From: Alphaproteobacteria bacterium
GTDB taxonomy: Bacteria; Pseudomonadota; Alphaproteobacteria; Oceanibaculales; Oceanibaculaceae
DNA: 64,000 nucleotides
Assembly: GCA_018823745.1 (NCBI GenBank)
Contig: JAHJHR010000018.1
Location: forward strand, 310,001-374,000
Direction: 5' to 3'
Positions 18,173-28,524 of the stretch are shown here, piece after piece. The translations under genes were made by a program, and so were the position numbers. Position 1 is the stretch's first letter, and every line of letters starts with the position of its first letter. The notes under the pieces were generated by a model. It saw only the letters and a list, made by a program, of their open reading frames with translations. It did no database searches and had not been told where the DNA came from.

Positions 18173-19621
18173 TCAGTTTAACCGGTCAACGGTGCGATAG
18201 GCCATAGGCGCAAGCTCATCGGCGCTGCGGCCGTTCCAATCCAGCTTGGAGACCTTCTTCAGGGAACGCTGCTGCGCCTCCTGCAGCGCCTCGGAGGCGG
18301 CCTGCAGATCGATGGTCAGGCACTTGCCGTCCTTCACTACCTGGTTGCCATCGACGAAGACATCGTTCACCGCCCGGTCGCCGGCGACATAGACCAGGCT
18401 GCGGACCGGTTCGCGCAGCGGCATCATCGCCGGGTGTTTGGCGTCCAGCAGCACGATATCGGCCTTGAAGCCCGGTGCGATGCCGCCGATATCCGGCTGG
18501 CGAAGCGCCTTCGCCCCACCCATGGTGGCGGCGTTGAACACGTCCGAGGTGTTCAGATCGTCCACGCTCTCACCGATGACGCGGGCATACATGGCGACGC
18601 AGCGCATCTCCTCCAGGAAATTATGCGGATAGGTGTCGGTGCCGATGCCCATATTCACCCCGGCGCGGAGATAGCCGCCAAAGGTGCGCAGCGTGATGCC
18701 GCGCCGAGCGAACACGGTCGGGCAATGCGCCACGGTCGAGCCGCTATCGGCCAGCAGCCCCAGATCCTTGCGCGTCGTCCAGTGCAGCCAGGGGTGATGG
18801 TCGAGGAAGATGCCATGGCCGATGATCGAGTGCTCGCCCAGCGCGCCGATGGAGTCCATCCACTGGATCGGCGTCATCCCGTGCCGGCGCTGCATCTCCA
18901 GGAATTCAGTCACCGACTGTGCGGCGTGAATCTGGAACGGCAGGTTCTTCTCGACGGCGAGGTCGAAGCTGTCGCGGATCAGCTCGGGCGAGCAGGTGTC
19001 GATCTGCGCCGGGCAGACCATGCCGGACAGCCGCCCAGACGGGTGCTGCTTGGCCAGGTCGAGCAGCCTTGCTGCCTTCTCGAAGCCCTTGCGGCCGTTT
19101 TCCTTGTTCCAGTCATATTTCAGCTCGTGCCCGTCGGTCGTGTACCAGCGCGCATCGCGGTACATCGGCGCGATGACAGCGCGGATGCCGCTATCGGCCA
19201 GCGTGTCGAGCCAGCCATCAAAGGCGATGGACAGATCGGCGACGGTGGTGCAGCCGCTCATCAGCAGCTCGGCCAGAGCCACCTTCATGCAGGCGGCATA
19301 GCCCTCCGGGTCATTCTCGAAGGTGGAGAGATATTCGTAGAGCGAGGAATGCCAGAAGCCGGGGCTGCGGGTCTCGTCGGTGATGCCCTTGCGCAGCGGC
19401 TCGCTGGTCGGGTGCGAATGGACATTGATCATGCCCGGCATGACGACGCGGTTGCGCCCGTCGATCTCGATATCCGCCTTGCCCTCGTAGCCCTTGCCGA
19501 CATGGGTGATGCGGTTGCCCTCGAAGGCGACATCGGCATCGCGCAGATAGACATGCTCGCCCTTCGCCTTGTCAAAGGCCACGACCCAGTCGGCATTGCG
19601 GATTACGGTGGTTTCGGTCAT
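18173..19621 (-). CDS. amidohydrolase of the TRZ/ATZ (chlorohydrolase/deaminase) family
   Basis: 482-residue metal-dependent hydrolase of the amidohydrolase superfamily. Metal ligands appear in NVHSHPTSE (HxH), QIHAAQ, IGHGIFLDHH and GIGTDTYPHNFLEEM (Asp). The C-terminal beta domain contains GFKADIVLLDAKHP, common to s-triazine hydrolases, cytosine/guanine deaminases and related enzymes. Cytosolic. Probably first gene of a four-gene unit with a serine hydrolase and two permeases. Substrate likely a heterocycle or amide, but this is inference. Confidence 0.85.
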   Translation of the reverse strand: MTETTVIRNADWVVAFDKAKGEHVYLRDADVAFEGNRITHVGKGYEGKADIEIDGRNRVVMPGMINVHSHPTSEPLRKGITDETRSPGFWHSSLYEYLSTFENDPEGYAACMKVALAELLMSGCTTVADLSIAFDGWLDTLADSGIRAVIAPMYRDARWYTTDGHELKYDWNKENGRKGFEKAARLLDLAKQHPSGRLSGMVCPAQIDTCSPELIRDSFDLAVEKNLPFQIHAAQSVTEFLEMQRRHGMTPIQWMDSIGALGEHSIIGHGIFLDHHPWLHWTTRKDLGLLADSGSTVAHCPTVFARRGITLRTFGGYLRAGVNMGIGTDTYPHNFLEEMRCVAMYARVIGESVDDLNTSDVFNAATMGGAKALRQPDIGGIAPGFKADIVLLDAKHPAMMPLREPVRSLVYVAGDRAVNDVFVDGNQVVKDGKCLTIDLQAASEALQEAQQRSLKKVSKLDWNGRSADELAPMAYRTVDRLN

Positions 19622-19772
19622 CGCACGGCTTCCTTATAGATTTGTAAGCTTTGCTGGCAGGTTGGCCGCAGAATGCCCCGGCAGGCAAGGGGGAATTTCC
19701 ACGCCGCCATTGACTTCGCCGCCTGCACGGGGCACCTAACGGCCACATATTGAAACGCCTCAAAAGAGTCTC

Positions 19773-21362
<1,590 letters not shown>

Positions 21363-21428
21363 GGGGCAGAGCAGATGCGGCATGGGCAGCTTTGCCACAC
21401 ACTCGTCACCCCGGCCTTAATACACAGT

Positions 21429-21528
21429 CGTCACCCTCGGGCTTGACCCGAGAGTCCAGCCGTCCGTGCGGTCCGCTCGGTCAATGGATAGTCGGGTCAA
21501 GCCCGACTATGACGATAGAGAAAGTGGA
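21429..21528. repeat. Dispersed palindromic repeat, family A copy 1
   Basis: About 100 bases nearly identical to 36836-36934. It contains CGGGCTTGACCCG (with flanking GA/AG) and, about 50 bases later, the inverted stem AGTCGGGTCAAGCCCGACT, both predicted hairpins. The internal segment reads TCCAGCCGTCC and GCTCGGTCAATGGATAG. It is extragenic at the 3' end of prfC, typical of REP/BIME-like elements. Confidence 0.85.
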
Positions 21529-21559
21529 ATGACCCGATTCGTTCCAACCTCCTCCGCCC

Positions 21560-21658
21560 GTCACCCCCGGCCTTGTGCCGGGGGTCCATGTTTCCGCCTA
21601 ACTGGATGTCGGTCGAGTGGGCTGAACCCTGGATTCCCGGCACAAGGCCGGGAATGAC
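21560..21658. repeat. Inverted extragenic repeat pair, family B
   Basis: Two outward copies of a hairpin: GTCACCCCCGGCCTTGTGCC near 21560 and its near-inverse GGCACAAGGCCGGGAATGAC ending at 21658, separated by about 60 bases. The left hairpin core is the same as the phaZ 3' hairpin at 15127-15148 apart from one T. Consistent with a REP pair. Confidence 0.8.
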
Positions 21659-21688
21659 AGATGTTAAAGCGGAATCGCCCCGTCCCCC

Positions 21689-23701
21689 TCAGTCGAACAG
21701 GGAGCGGAAGCCGTCGCCGAGTTTCTTCAGGTCGCGGCTGAACTGTTCGCCGAAGCTGCCGCCCTGGGTTGGCTCCTGCGGCGGTGGGCTGGCCGGCTGC
21801 TCGACAATCGGCGGGGCAGCCGACGCGACCGGGGCCGGCAGCGGCTCGGGGGCCGGCAGAACTGGCTCCGGCGCCGGATAGATCCGGTAGGCGCCGCTCA
21901 TGAAATCGCGCCAGATGCGGGCGGGCACGCCGCCGCCTGTGACATTGTTCATCGGTGAATGATCATCATTGCCGACCCAGACACCGACCACGTAATCCTT
22001 GGTGAAACCGACAAAGACCGCGTCACGGTTATCCTGCGTCGTGCCGGTCTTGCCGTAGCTGGGCTGGCCGATCATCGCCGCCCGCCCGGTGCCTTCCGAG
22101 ACGACCGCCCCCAGCATCTCGACCATCTCGGCGCGCTTCCAGCGGAACGGGCCGCTGGCGCGGCGCAGGCCGTTTTCCTTGGTGTAGAGGGTGCGGCCCT
22201 GGCCGTGGATCACCTTGATGCCGAACGGCTCCACCATCTCCGCATTGGCGGCCATGGCAGCATAGGCAGCGGTCAGCTCGATCAGCCGGGTCTCAAAGGT
22301 GCCCAGCGCCAGGCTGGGGGTGGGCTGCATCTCCGTGGTGATGCCGAGCCGCCGGGCGACGCCGATCACCCGGTCCGGGCCGACCTGGTCGGCCAACTTC
22401 ACCGCGACCGTGTTGATCGACCGCGCAAAGGCGTTGCGCAGGGTGGTCGCGCCGATATGGGCATTGCCGTAATTCTGCGGCGTGTAGCCCTTGATATCGA
22501 CCGGCGCATCAAGCACCCGGCTATTCGGGGTCATGCCGGCATCCAGCGCCGCCAGATAGACGAACAGCTTGAAGGCGGAACCCGGCTGGCGGGTCGCCTG
22601 GACGGCGCGGTTGAACTGGCTTTCCGCATAATTCCGGCCACCGACCATGGCAACGACGGAGCCATCGGGCCGCAGCGCCACGAGCGCCGCCTGCCCGGCC
22701 CGTGCCTCCGGTCCGGCGCCGCCCAGATTGGCGGCGACCACCTGTTCCGCCAGATCCTGCAATTGCAGGTCGAGCGTCGTCTCGACCGTCAGATCTGCGC
22801 CGATCGGCCCGAGCAGGCGCTGGCCCTCGCTGGCAACCCAGTCGGCGAAATAATTGCGGCCGGGCGTCACTTCCGGCGGCACGGCCAGCGTGACCTTCTC
22901 CATCCGCGCGGCCTCGGCCGCTTCCGCGGGAATTGCCCCGGTCTCGACCATGGCGGCCAGCACCTGATCGGCGCGCTTTGTCGCCGCCTCCAGGCTGCGG
23001 ACCGGCGACAAAGCAGAGGGTGCGCGCACCAGCCCGGCCAGCATCGCCGATTCGGCCAGGGTCATGCCGCGCGCCGATTTCCCGAAATAGCGCCGTGCGG
23101 CAGCATCGATGCCATAGGCGCCGGCACCGTAATAGGCCTCGTTCAGGTAGAGCGCGAGAATCTGGTCCTTGGTCAGCCGCGATTCCAGCCAGAGCGCCAG
23201 CATCGCTTCCTGTATCTTGCGCTTGAAACTGCGCTCCGGCGTCAGGAAGCGCATCTTGGCCAGCTGCTGGGTCAGCGTGCTGCCGCCCTGCCGGATGCCG
23301 CCGGCGGCAACATTGGTCATCGCGGCCCGGCCAATGCCCCAGATATCGATGCCGATATGCTCGTAGAAGCGGCGATCCTCGATGGCGACAATGGCCTGCG
23401 CCATTTCTGGTGGCATCTGCGCCACCGTCAGATACTCGCCATGCATTTCGCCGCGCGCGCCGAAGCGTTCGCCATCCGCCGCGCGCAGGGTCAGAGACAG
23501 ATCGGGGCGTTCCTTGCTCAGGGTTTCCGGTAGCGGCAGGGTGAAGGCGAAATAGCCCAGCACCAGCAGCAGCACCGCCAGCCCGGTTGTCGCCGCCAGC
23601 AGCAGATTGCGCCAGTGCAGCGCGGCGCGAAGCCTGCTGCGCCAGCGCCTGTCATCCTGCCCATCCATCCCTGGCATCTTGCCACCCGTCTTGTCCGACA
23701 A
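21689..23701 (-). CDS. penicillin-binding protein 1A-type peptidoglycan synthase
   Basis: 670-residue bifunctional class A PBP. A short cytoplasmic tail and one membrane helix (about 31-54) anchor it in the inner membrane. The GT51 glycosyltransferase domain (about 75-250) has catalytic Glu108 in AIEDRRFYEH, and RQGGSTLTQQLAK. The transpeptidase domain has SxxK at Ser375 (GSAFKLF), SIN, and YGKTGTT. A proline-rich C-terminal tail of about 50 residues is variable. It makes and crosslinks glycan strands in the periplasm. Its length suits the PbpC/1A-like short group better than E. coli PBP1A. Confidence 0.92.
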   Translation of the reverse strand: MSDKTGGKMPGMDGQDDRRWRSRLRAALHWRNLLLAATTGLAVLLLVLGYFAFTLPLPETLSKERPDLSLTLRAADGERFGARGEMHGEYLTVAQMPPEMAQAIVAIEDRRFYEHIGIDIWGIGRAAMTNVAAGGIRQGGSTLTQQLAKMRFLTPERSFKRKIQEAMLALWLESRLTKDQILALYLNEAYYGAGAYGIDAAARRYFGKSARGMTLAESAMLAGLVRAPSALSPVRSLEAATKRADQVLAAMVETGAIPAEAAEAARMEKVTLAVPPEVTPGRNYFADWVASEGQRLLGPIGADLTVETTLDLQLQDLAEQVVAANLGGAGPEARAGQAALVALRPDGSVVAMVGGRNYAESQFNRAVQATRQPGSAFKLFVYLAALDAGMTPNSRVLDAPVDIKGYTPQNYGNAHIGATTLRNAFARSINTVAVKLADQVGPDRVIGVARRLGITTEMQPTPSLALGTFETRLIELTAAYAAMAANAEMVEPFGIKVIHGQGRTLYTKENGLRRASGPFRWKRAEMVEMLGAVVSEGTGRAAMIGQPSYGKTGTTQDNRDAVFVGFTKDYVVGVWVGNDDHSPMNNVTGGGVPARIWRDFMSGAYRIYPAPEPVLPAPEPLPAPVASAAPPIVEQPASPPPQEPTQGGSFGEQFSRDLKKLGDGFRSLFD

Positions 23702-23810
23702 TGCTGGTTCCCCTTCGTACAGACCGTTTCCGCGCCTAGAAACGATGAAAAAACGGCAAAATCGGGATAAGGTTGCTCCCCGGTCCTGCCTGCCTTCCGC
23801 CCGGCTCGTC

Positions 23811-24611
23811 CTAAAACGCCGCGTCGAGGAACATCATGGTCACGAAACCGCCCATCAGGCCAAAGGTGGCCGGTGTTTCGTTGCCATTGCGGTGGGTTTC
23901 CGGGATGACCTCATGGCTGATCACGAAGATCATCGCCCCGGCGGCCGCCGCCAGCGCCCAGGGCAGCACCGGCTCCGCCACGGTGACAAGACCGGCGCCG
24001 ATGAAGCCGCCGATGATCTCGACCAGCCCGGTCATCAGGGCGATGCCGATGGAGATCGTGCGGCTGTAGCCCAGCGCCAGCATCGCCAGAGCGACGATGA
24101 AGCCTTCCGGCAGGTTCTGGATGAAGATGCCGCTGGTCAGCGCCAGCCCGTTGGAGATATCGCCACCGCCAAAGCCGACGCCAACGGCCAGCCCTTCCGG
24201 GAAATTATGGAAGGTGATGGCCATGACGAACAGCCAGACCCGGCGAATTTCGACGGCATCGGCATTCACCGGCCCGGTGATCATGTGCTCATGCGGCAGG
24301 AAGCGATGCACGAGATACAGTGCAATCGCGCCGATCATCACGCCGGCGATCACCACCGAGACGCCGATCAGCGGATCGCTGTAGCGCAGAGTGCCGATCT
24401 CGACGCCCTGGATGATCAGCGAGAAGCAGGCCGCCGCCAGCATGATGCCGGCGGCGAAGCCCAGCAGGATGTCCTGCGCGCGCTGGGTGACTGTGGTGAT
24501 GACCATCACCGGCAAGGCGCCGATGCCGGTCGCCGCGCCTGCCGCCAGGCTGGCGATCACGCCGATCCAGATCACCGGCAGGCCGGCGAAGAAGGCTTCC
24601 ACTCCAGACAC
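23811..24611 (-). CDS. ZIP-family divalent metal transporter
   Basis: 266-residue inner-membrane transporter with about eight helices. The metal-binding helices carry ITFHNFPEGLAVG and FIQNLPEGFIV, the classical ZIP TM4 and TM5 motifs. A His-containing loop LPHEHM lies before them. By family it imports zinc or other divalent ions; specificity cannot be read. It is followed on the minus strand by the PBP gene after 109 bases. Confidence 0.9.
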   Translation of the reverse strand: MSGVEAFFAGLPVIWIGVIASLAAGAATGIGALPVMVITTVTQRAQDILLGFAAGIMLAAACFSLIIQGVEIGTLRYSDPLIGVSVVIAGVMIGAIALYLVHRFLPHEHMITGPVNADAVEIRRVWLFVMAITFHNFPEGLAVGVGFGGGDISNGLALTSGIFIQNLPEGFIVALAMLALGYSRTISIGIALMTGLVEIIGGFIGAGLVTVAEPVLPWALAAAAGAMIFVISHEVIPETHRNGNETPATFGLMGGFVTMMFLDAAF

Positions 24612-24633
24612 GATGGCTTATCCCGCAGACATG

Positions 24634-24671
24634 AAAAAGGCGCCGGCTCGCTTGTACGGCAAGCCGGCGCC
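24634..24671 (-). terminator. Rho-independent terminator of dps
   Basis: Minus-strand hairpin with 10-base perfect arms GGCGCCGGCT (24639-24648 and inverse 24662-24671), a 13-base loop, and a TTTTT run directly after it (24634-24638). It lies 23 bases past the dps stop. Confidence 0.85.
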
Positions 24672-24694
24672 CGATAGATAGGGGGTTGTTCCGC

Positions 24695-25174
24695 TTACTG
24701 CAGCAGGCTGCGCAGCATCCAGGCGGTTTTCTCGTGAATCTGCATGCGCTGGGTCAGCAGATCGGCGGTCGGCTCGTCGCTCGCCTTCTCGGCCAGCGGG
24801 AAGACCGCGCGCGCTGTGCGGGTCACCGCCTCCTGGTCCTTGACCAGCTGGGCGATCATCTCCTCCGCAGACGGCACCTCGGTCGCCTCCTTCACGGTCG
24901 ACAGCTTGGCGAACTGCGTGTAGCTGCCGGGGGCGGTGAAGCCCAGAGCCCGGATACGCTCGGCGATCTCGTCAACCGCCAGCGCCAGCGCGGTATACTG
25001 CGTCTCGAACATCAGATGCAGCGTGTTGAACATCGGGCCCGTCACATTCCAGTGGAAGTAATGGGTCTTCAGATACAGCGTGTAGGTATCCGCCAGCAGC
25101 CGGGACAGACCGTCCGCGATGGCCTTGCGGTCCTTCTTGCCAATGCCGATGTCGATTTCAACTTCCGTGCTCAT
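24695..25174 (-). CDS. dps: Dps family ferritin-like DNA protection protein
   Basis: 159-residue Dps that forms 12-mer shells, oxidises Fe(II) with peroxide and stores iron. Ferroxidase residues are in [14 protein letters not shown] (His pair) and the downstream [16 protein letters not shown] (Asp and Glu). The start at 25172-25174 (MSTEVE) has GGAGAG before it; the frame extends four codons further. Placed beside ahpC/ahpD and oxyR, it belongs to a peroxide-defence block. Confidence 0.94.
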   Translation of the reverse strand: MSTEVEIDIGIGKKDRKAIADGLSRLLADTYTLYLKTHYFHWNVTGPMFNTLHLMFETQYTALALAVDEIAERIRALGFTAPGSYTQFAKLSTVKEATEVPSAEEMIAQLVKDQEAVTRTARAVFPLAEKASDEPTADLLTQRMQIHEKTAWMLRSLLQ

Positions 25175-25214
25175 AAGGCTCTCCATTCGGTTGGCGCTCG
25201 GAGCAGCGTCGCGG

Positions 25215-25772
25215 TTAAGCGGCCTCCTGCGCGTTTGTTATCTGCTGTGCGACGGCATCGCCTTCAAGGGTGACGGCAACGGCGTGGACCACGGCGGCAA
25301 TGCGGATCGCAGCCTGGATCGCCTCGCTCTTGAGACCGCCCTTGCGCAGTTCATGCTCATGGGCGTCGATGCACATGCCGCAGCCATTAATGGCGGACAC
25401 GGCGAGGCTCCACAGCTCGAAATCAACCTTGTCGACGCCCGGCTTGCCGATGACGTTCATGCGCAGGCGCGCCGGCATCGTATGATATTCCTGATTCGAG
25501 GACAGATGCACGAAGCGATAATAGATATTGTTCATCGCCATGATCGCGGCGGCGGCGCGCGCAGCGGTGAGTGCCTCGGCCGACAGATGCGCCTTCGCCT
25601 CGGTCTCGATGGCCTCGATCACCAGCGGGTTGCGCGAGGCAATGGCAGAAGCCACGAAGCTGCCCCAGAGCTGCTGGGCGGTCAGGGTTTCCTCGCCGGC
25701 CAGGCTGGACAGGTTCAGCTTCAGGTCGCGGGCATAGTCCGGAAGGGCGCTCTTCAGCGTCTCGATGCTCAT
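25215..25772 (-). CDS. ahpD: alkyl hydroperoxide reductase AhpD
   Basis: 185-residue carboxymuconolactone-decarboxylase-like protein. The redox pair Cys131 and Cys134 lies in [14 protein letters not shown], with the catalytic His just after, matching Mycobacterium AhpD. AhpD reduces AhpC using lipoamide proteins as electron source. The start at 25770-25772 (MSIETLK) was chosen by homology; 16 upstream codons are in the ahpC-ahpD gap. It follows ahpC with 110 bases containing a long stem. Confidence 0.93.
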   Translation of the reverse strand: MSIETLKSALPDYARDLKLNLSSLAGEETLTAQQLWGSFVASAIASRNPLVIEAIETEAKAHLSAEALTAARAAAAIMAMNNIYYRFVHLSSNQEYHTMPARLRMNVIGKPGVDKVDFELWSLAVSAINGCGMCIDAHEHELRKGGLKSEAIQAAIRIAAVVHAVAVTLEGDAVAQQITNAQEAA

Positions 25773-25804
25773 TTCAGAATCCTTTTTCTGGCAGGGTTGG
25801 CAGA

Positions 25805-25871
25805 ATTGCGGCGGACGCAATCATCCGCGGGGGATGAGAGGGGGATGGTCGGACGATCCATCCGCCGCAAT
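25805..25871. repeat. Long inverted repeat in the ahpC-ahpD gap
   Basis: Perfect 11-base arms ATTGCGGCGGA (25805-25815) and TCCGCCGCAAT (25861-25871) enclose a 45-base loop that holds a smaller GGAT/ATCC stem. In mRNA this would fold just before ahpD and could attenuate or process the transcript so that AhpC is made in excess. Confidence 0.5.
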
Positions 25872-25882
25872 ACGGGAAAGCC

Positions 25883-26422
25883 TTAGGCGGCCTTCAGGGT
25901 CTCTTCACCCTTCTGCCAGTTGCACGGGCAGAGCTCATCGGTCTGCAGGGCGTCGAGGACGCGGATCACTTCCTTCGGGTTGCGGCCGACCGACAGGTCA
26001 TTGACCGACACGAAGCGGATGATGCCGTCCGGATCGACGATGAAGGTGGCGCGGTTGGCAACGCCCTCTTCCTTGTCGAGGATGCCGAGAGCCGAGGACA
26101 GCTCCTTCTTGATGTCTGCCAGCCACGGATAGGTGACAGCCTTCAGGTCGTCGCGGCTCTGGCGCCAGGCCACATGGACGAATTCACTGTCGGTCGAGGC
26201 GCCGATCAGCACGGCGTCACGGTCTGCGAAATCCTCATTCAGCTCGCCGAAGGCAACGATCTCGGTCGGGCACACGAAGGTGAAATCCTTCGGCCAGAAC
26301 ATGTAGATCTTCCACTTGCCGGAGAAGCTGTCCTGGTTCAGGACGGAGAAATCCTTCGGCAGCTCGGCCGAATCGACGGATTTCAGGGAAAAGGACGGAA
26401 ACTTGTCGCCAATGGTCAGCAT
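25883..26422 (-). CDS. ahpC: peroxiredoxin AhpC-like
   Basis: 179-residue typical 2-Cys peroxiredoxin. Peroxidatic Cys51 is in TFVCPTEIV; the resolving Cys is at 165 (ELCPCNW), with a further Cys at 167. The start ATG (26420-26422) has AGGAGATAC before it; the open frame further upstream runs through the oxyR promoter and is not coding. Paired with AhpD as in Mycobacterium and several alphaproteobacteria, not with AhpF. Divergent from oxyR. Confidence 0.94.
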   Translation of the reverse strand: MLTIGDKFPSFSLKSVDSAELPKDFSVLNQDSFSGKWKIYMFWPKDFTFVCPTEIVAFGELNEDFADRDAVLIGASTDSEFVHVAWRQSRDDLKAVTYPWLADIKKELSSALGILDKEEGVANRATFIVDPDGIIRFVSVNDLSVGRNPKEVIRVLDALQTDELCPCNWQKGEETLKAA

Positions 26423-26508
26423 TTTGCCGTATCTCCTAAGAATGTTTTGGTCGGAACCAACGCCACTTGATATGCGCCAACCGGCCGATGACATCCAATG
26501 AGTTGTTT

Positions 26509-26523
26509 CGATAATTACAATCG
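26509..26523. promoter_or_regulatory. Candidate OxyR half-site pair
   Basis: CGAT-N7-ATCG inverted repeat in the 110-base gap between ahpC and oxyR, about 10 bases before the oxyR start. LysR-type and OxyR half sites use the same 4-7-4 spacing (ATAG-N7-CTAT). It is the only such dyad I see in the gap. Confidence 0.4.
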
Positions 26524-26532
26524 ATCTAATCA

Positions 26533-27438
26533 ATGACCGCCCTCCCCACCCTGAAACAGCTGCGCTATCTGGTGGCTCTGGCCGAGCACCGGCATTTCGG
26601 CCGCGCGGCCGAGGCCTGCTTCGTCACCCAGTCGACGCTGAGCGCCGGGTTGCAGGAACTGGAAACCCAGCTGGAAACGCCGCTGGTCGATCGTGGCAAG
26701 CGCAGCGTCATCTTCACTCCGGTCGGCGAATCGGTGCTGATCCGCGCCCGGCGCGTGCTGCGCGAGGCGGAGGAACTGGTCGAGGAAGCCGCTGCGACCC
26801 GCCAGCCGCTCTGCGGGCGGCTGCGGCTGGGCGTGATCCCGACCGTCGGGCCGTTCCTGCTGCCGCGTGTCCTTACCGCGATCCGCGATGCCTATCCGGC
26901 GCTGAAGCTGTATCTGCGCGAGGAGCGGACGGAACGGCTGATCGAGCAGCTGAATGACGGCTCGCTCGATGTCCTGCTGCTGGCCCTGCCCTATGACAGC
27001 GGCGACAGCGAAACCCTGATTCTGGCCGACGATCCCTTCTATGTCGCCATGCCGCCCGGCCACAAACTGGCCCGGCAGAACGAGATTGCCGTTGAGTCGC
27101 TGCGCGGCGAGCCGCTGCTGCTGCTTGATGACGGGCATTGCCTGCGCGAGCATGCCTTGGCCGCCTGCAAGCTGGAAAGTGCCCGCGGCGAGGACAGTTT
27201 CCGCGCCACAAGCCTGCATACGCTGGTCCAGATGGTCGATAACGGGCTGGGCATCACCCTGCTGCCGAAGCTGGCGCTGGATGGCCGGCTGCTGGATGGC
27301 ACCCGCCTGGTCGCCCGCCCCCTGGCGGACAAGAATTCCCAGCGCCAGATCGGCCTGGTCTGGCGACGCGGCACCGCACGGCGCGAGGAATTCCTGCTGC
27401 TCGGCAATTTCCTGAAAAAGCAGATGGCCGGGTTATAA
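26533..27438 (+). CDS. oxyR: peroxide-sensing LysR-type regulator OxyR
   Basis: 301-residue LysR protein. The N-terminal helix-turn-helix (LKQLRYLVALAEHRHFGRAA) is OxyR-like. The regulatory domain carries Cys203 and Cys212 in DGHCLREHALAAC, the same nine-residue spacing as Cys199 and Cys208 of E. coli OxyR, so disulfide-based H2O2 sensing is expected. Divergent transcription from ahpC-ahpD is the usual target arrangement. Confidence 0.95.
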   Translation: MTALPTLKQLRYLVALAEHRHFGRAAEACFVTQSTLSAGLQELETQLETPLVDRGKRSVIFTPVGESVLIRARRVLREAEELVEEAAATRQPLCGRLRLGVIPTVGPFLLPRVLTAIRDAYPALKLYLREERTERLIEQLNDGSLDVLLLALPYDSGDSETLILADDPFYVAMPPGHKLARQNEIAVESLRGEPLLLLDDGHCLREHALAACKLESARGEDSFRATSLHTLVQMVDNGLGITLLPKLALDGRLLDGTRLVARPLADKNSQRQIGLVWRRGTARREEFLLLGNFLKKQMAGL

Positions 27439-27542
27439 TTCGATAGGCGGAAGAGAGGGCGTTCTCAGCAAAGCGGGTTCATGCCTTGTCCCCTTCGATT
27501 AGCGCCTATATTCACCCTCGTATCGTTACCTCCAAGGACACC

Positions 27543-28514
27543 ATGACCAACCCCACATCCCGCGCCTTCTGGATCGAGCGCCCCGGCAAGGGCAGCCTGC
27601 GCGAGGAGAGCCTGCCGGCGCTGGGCGAGGGCGATGTGCGTGTGCGCACCCTCTACACCGCCGTCAGCCGGGGCACGGAAAGCCTGATTTTCCAGGGCAA
27701 GGTGCCACAGAGCCAGTGGCAGGCGATGCGCGCGCCGCATCAGGGCGGCTTCTTCCCGGCACCGCTGAAATACGGCTACATCAATGTCGGCGTGGTCGAG
27801 GACGGTGCGCTGCCCGCCGGCACGCCGGTCTTCTGCCTGTTTCCGCATCAGGACCGCTATGTCGTGCCGGCCGAATCCGTCACTCCCCTGCCCGCCAGCC
27901 TGCCGCCGGAACGCGCCGTGCTGGCCGCCAATATGGAAACCGCCATCAATGGCTTGTGGGATGCCGCCCCGCTGGTCGGCGACCGCATCGCGGTGATCGG
28001 TGCCGGCGTGGTCGGCTGCCTGGTCGCCTTCCTGGCCAGCCGCCTGCCGGGCGCCCAGATAGAGCTGATCGATGTTGACCCGGCCAAGGCCGCCATCGCC
28101 GAGGCGCTGGGCATCACTTTCGCGCTGACCCGCGACGCCAGCCGCGAGGCCGATATCATCATCCATGCCAGCGGCAACCCGATGGGACTCCAGACCGCGC
28201 TGACTCTGGCTGGCTATGAGGCGACCATCCTGGAGATGAGCTGGTATGGCAGCACGCTGGTTCCTCTGCCCCTAGGTGAGGAGTTTCACTCCAAGCGCCT
28301 GATATTAAAATCATCGCAGGTGGGTGGCGTTTCGCCCGCCCGACGCGCGCGACGCGGCTATGGCGACCGCATGGCGCTGGCCCTGTCGCTGCTGCAGGAC
28401 GCCCGGCTGGACGCGCTGATCACCGGCGAAAGCCCCTTTGAGGAGCTGCCGGAACTGATGGCGACACTCTCCACCACGCCTTCCGGCACTCTGTGCCACC
28501 GCATCCGATACTGA
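27543..28514 (+). CDS. MDR-superfamily dehydrogenase lacking zinc ligands
   Basis: 323-residue medium-chain dehydrogenase/reductase. The nucleotide-binding site is [18 protein letters not shown], followed by [18 protein letters not shown]. The position of the catalytic zinc Cys is occupied by Ser in AVSRGTESL, the GHE block is replaced by KYGYINVG, and the four-Cys structural zinc lobe is absent. It is therefore a zinc-independent MDR, with the SRGTE motif known from BchC-like relatives. The start ATG at 27543 follows a GG-poor leader; the frame is open 19 codons more. First gene of an operon with a PTPS-like protein, glycosyltransferase and methyltransferase, so it probably acts on a pathway intermediate there. 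Confidence 0.8.
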   Translation: MTNPTSRAFWIERPGKGSLREESLPALGEGDVRVRTLYTAVSRGTESLIFQGKVPQSQWQAMRAPHQGGFFPAPLKYGYINVGVVEDGALPAGTPVFCLFPHQDRYVVPAESVTPLPASLPPERAVLAANMETAINGLWDAAPLVGDRIAVIGAGVVGCLVAFLASRLPGAQIELIDVDPAKAAIAEALGITFALTRDASREADIIIHASGNPMGLQTALTLAGYEATILEMSWYGSTLVPLPLGEEFHSKRLILKSSQVGGVSPARRARRGYGDRMALALSLLQDARLDALITGESPFEELPELMATLSTTPSGTLCHRIRY

Positions 28515-28524
28515 GGAAATCCGC

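Larger units (their letters stand above)
21363..21688. repeat. 326-base intergenic region filled with extragenic palindromes
   Basis: No gene. Two repeat units lie between convergent prfC and the penicillin-binding protein gene. One at 21429-21528 is shared with 36836-36934. The other at 21560-21658 is an inverted pair built on CCCGGCCTTGTGCCGGG-like arms. Details are in the entries for each unit. Confidence 0.8.

Noticed and set aside
21429..21658. CRISPR array or phage attachment site
   Set aside because: The repeats are two different palindromic families, not evenly spaced direct repeats, and no cas or integrase gene is nearby.
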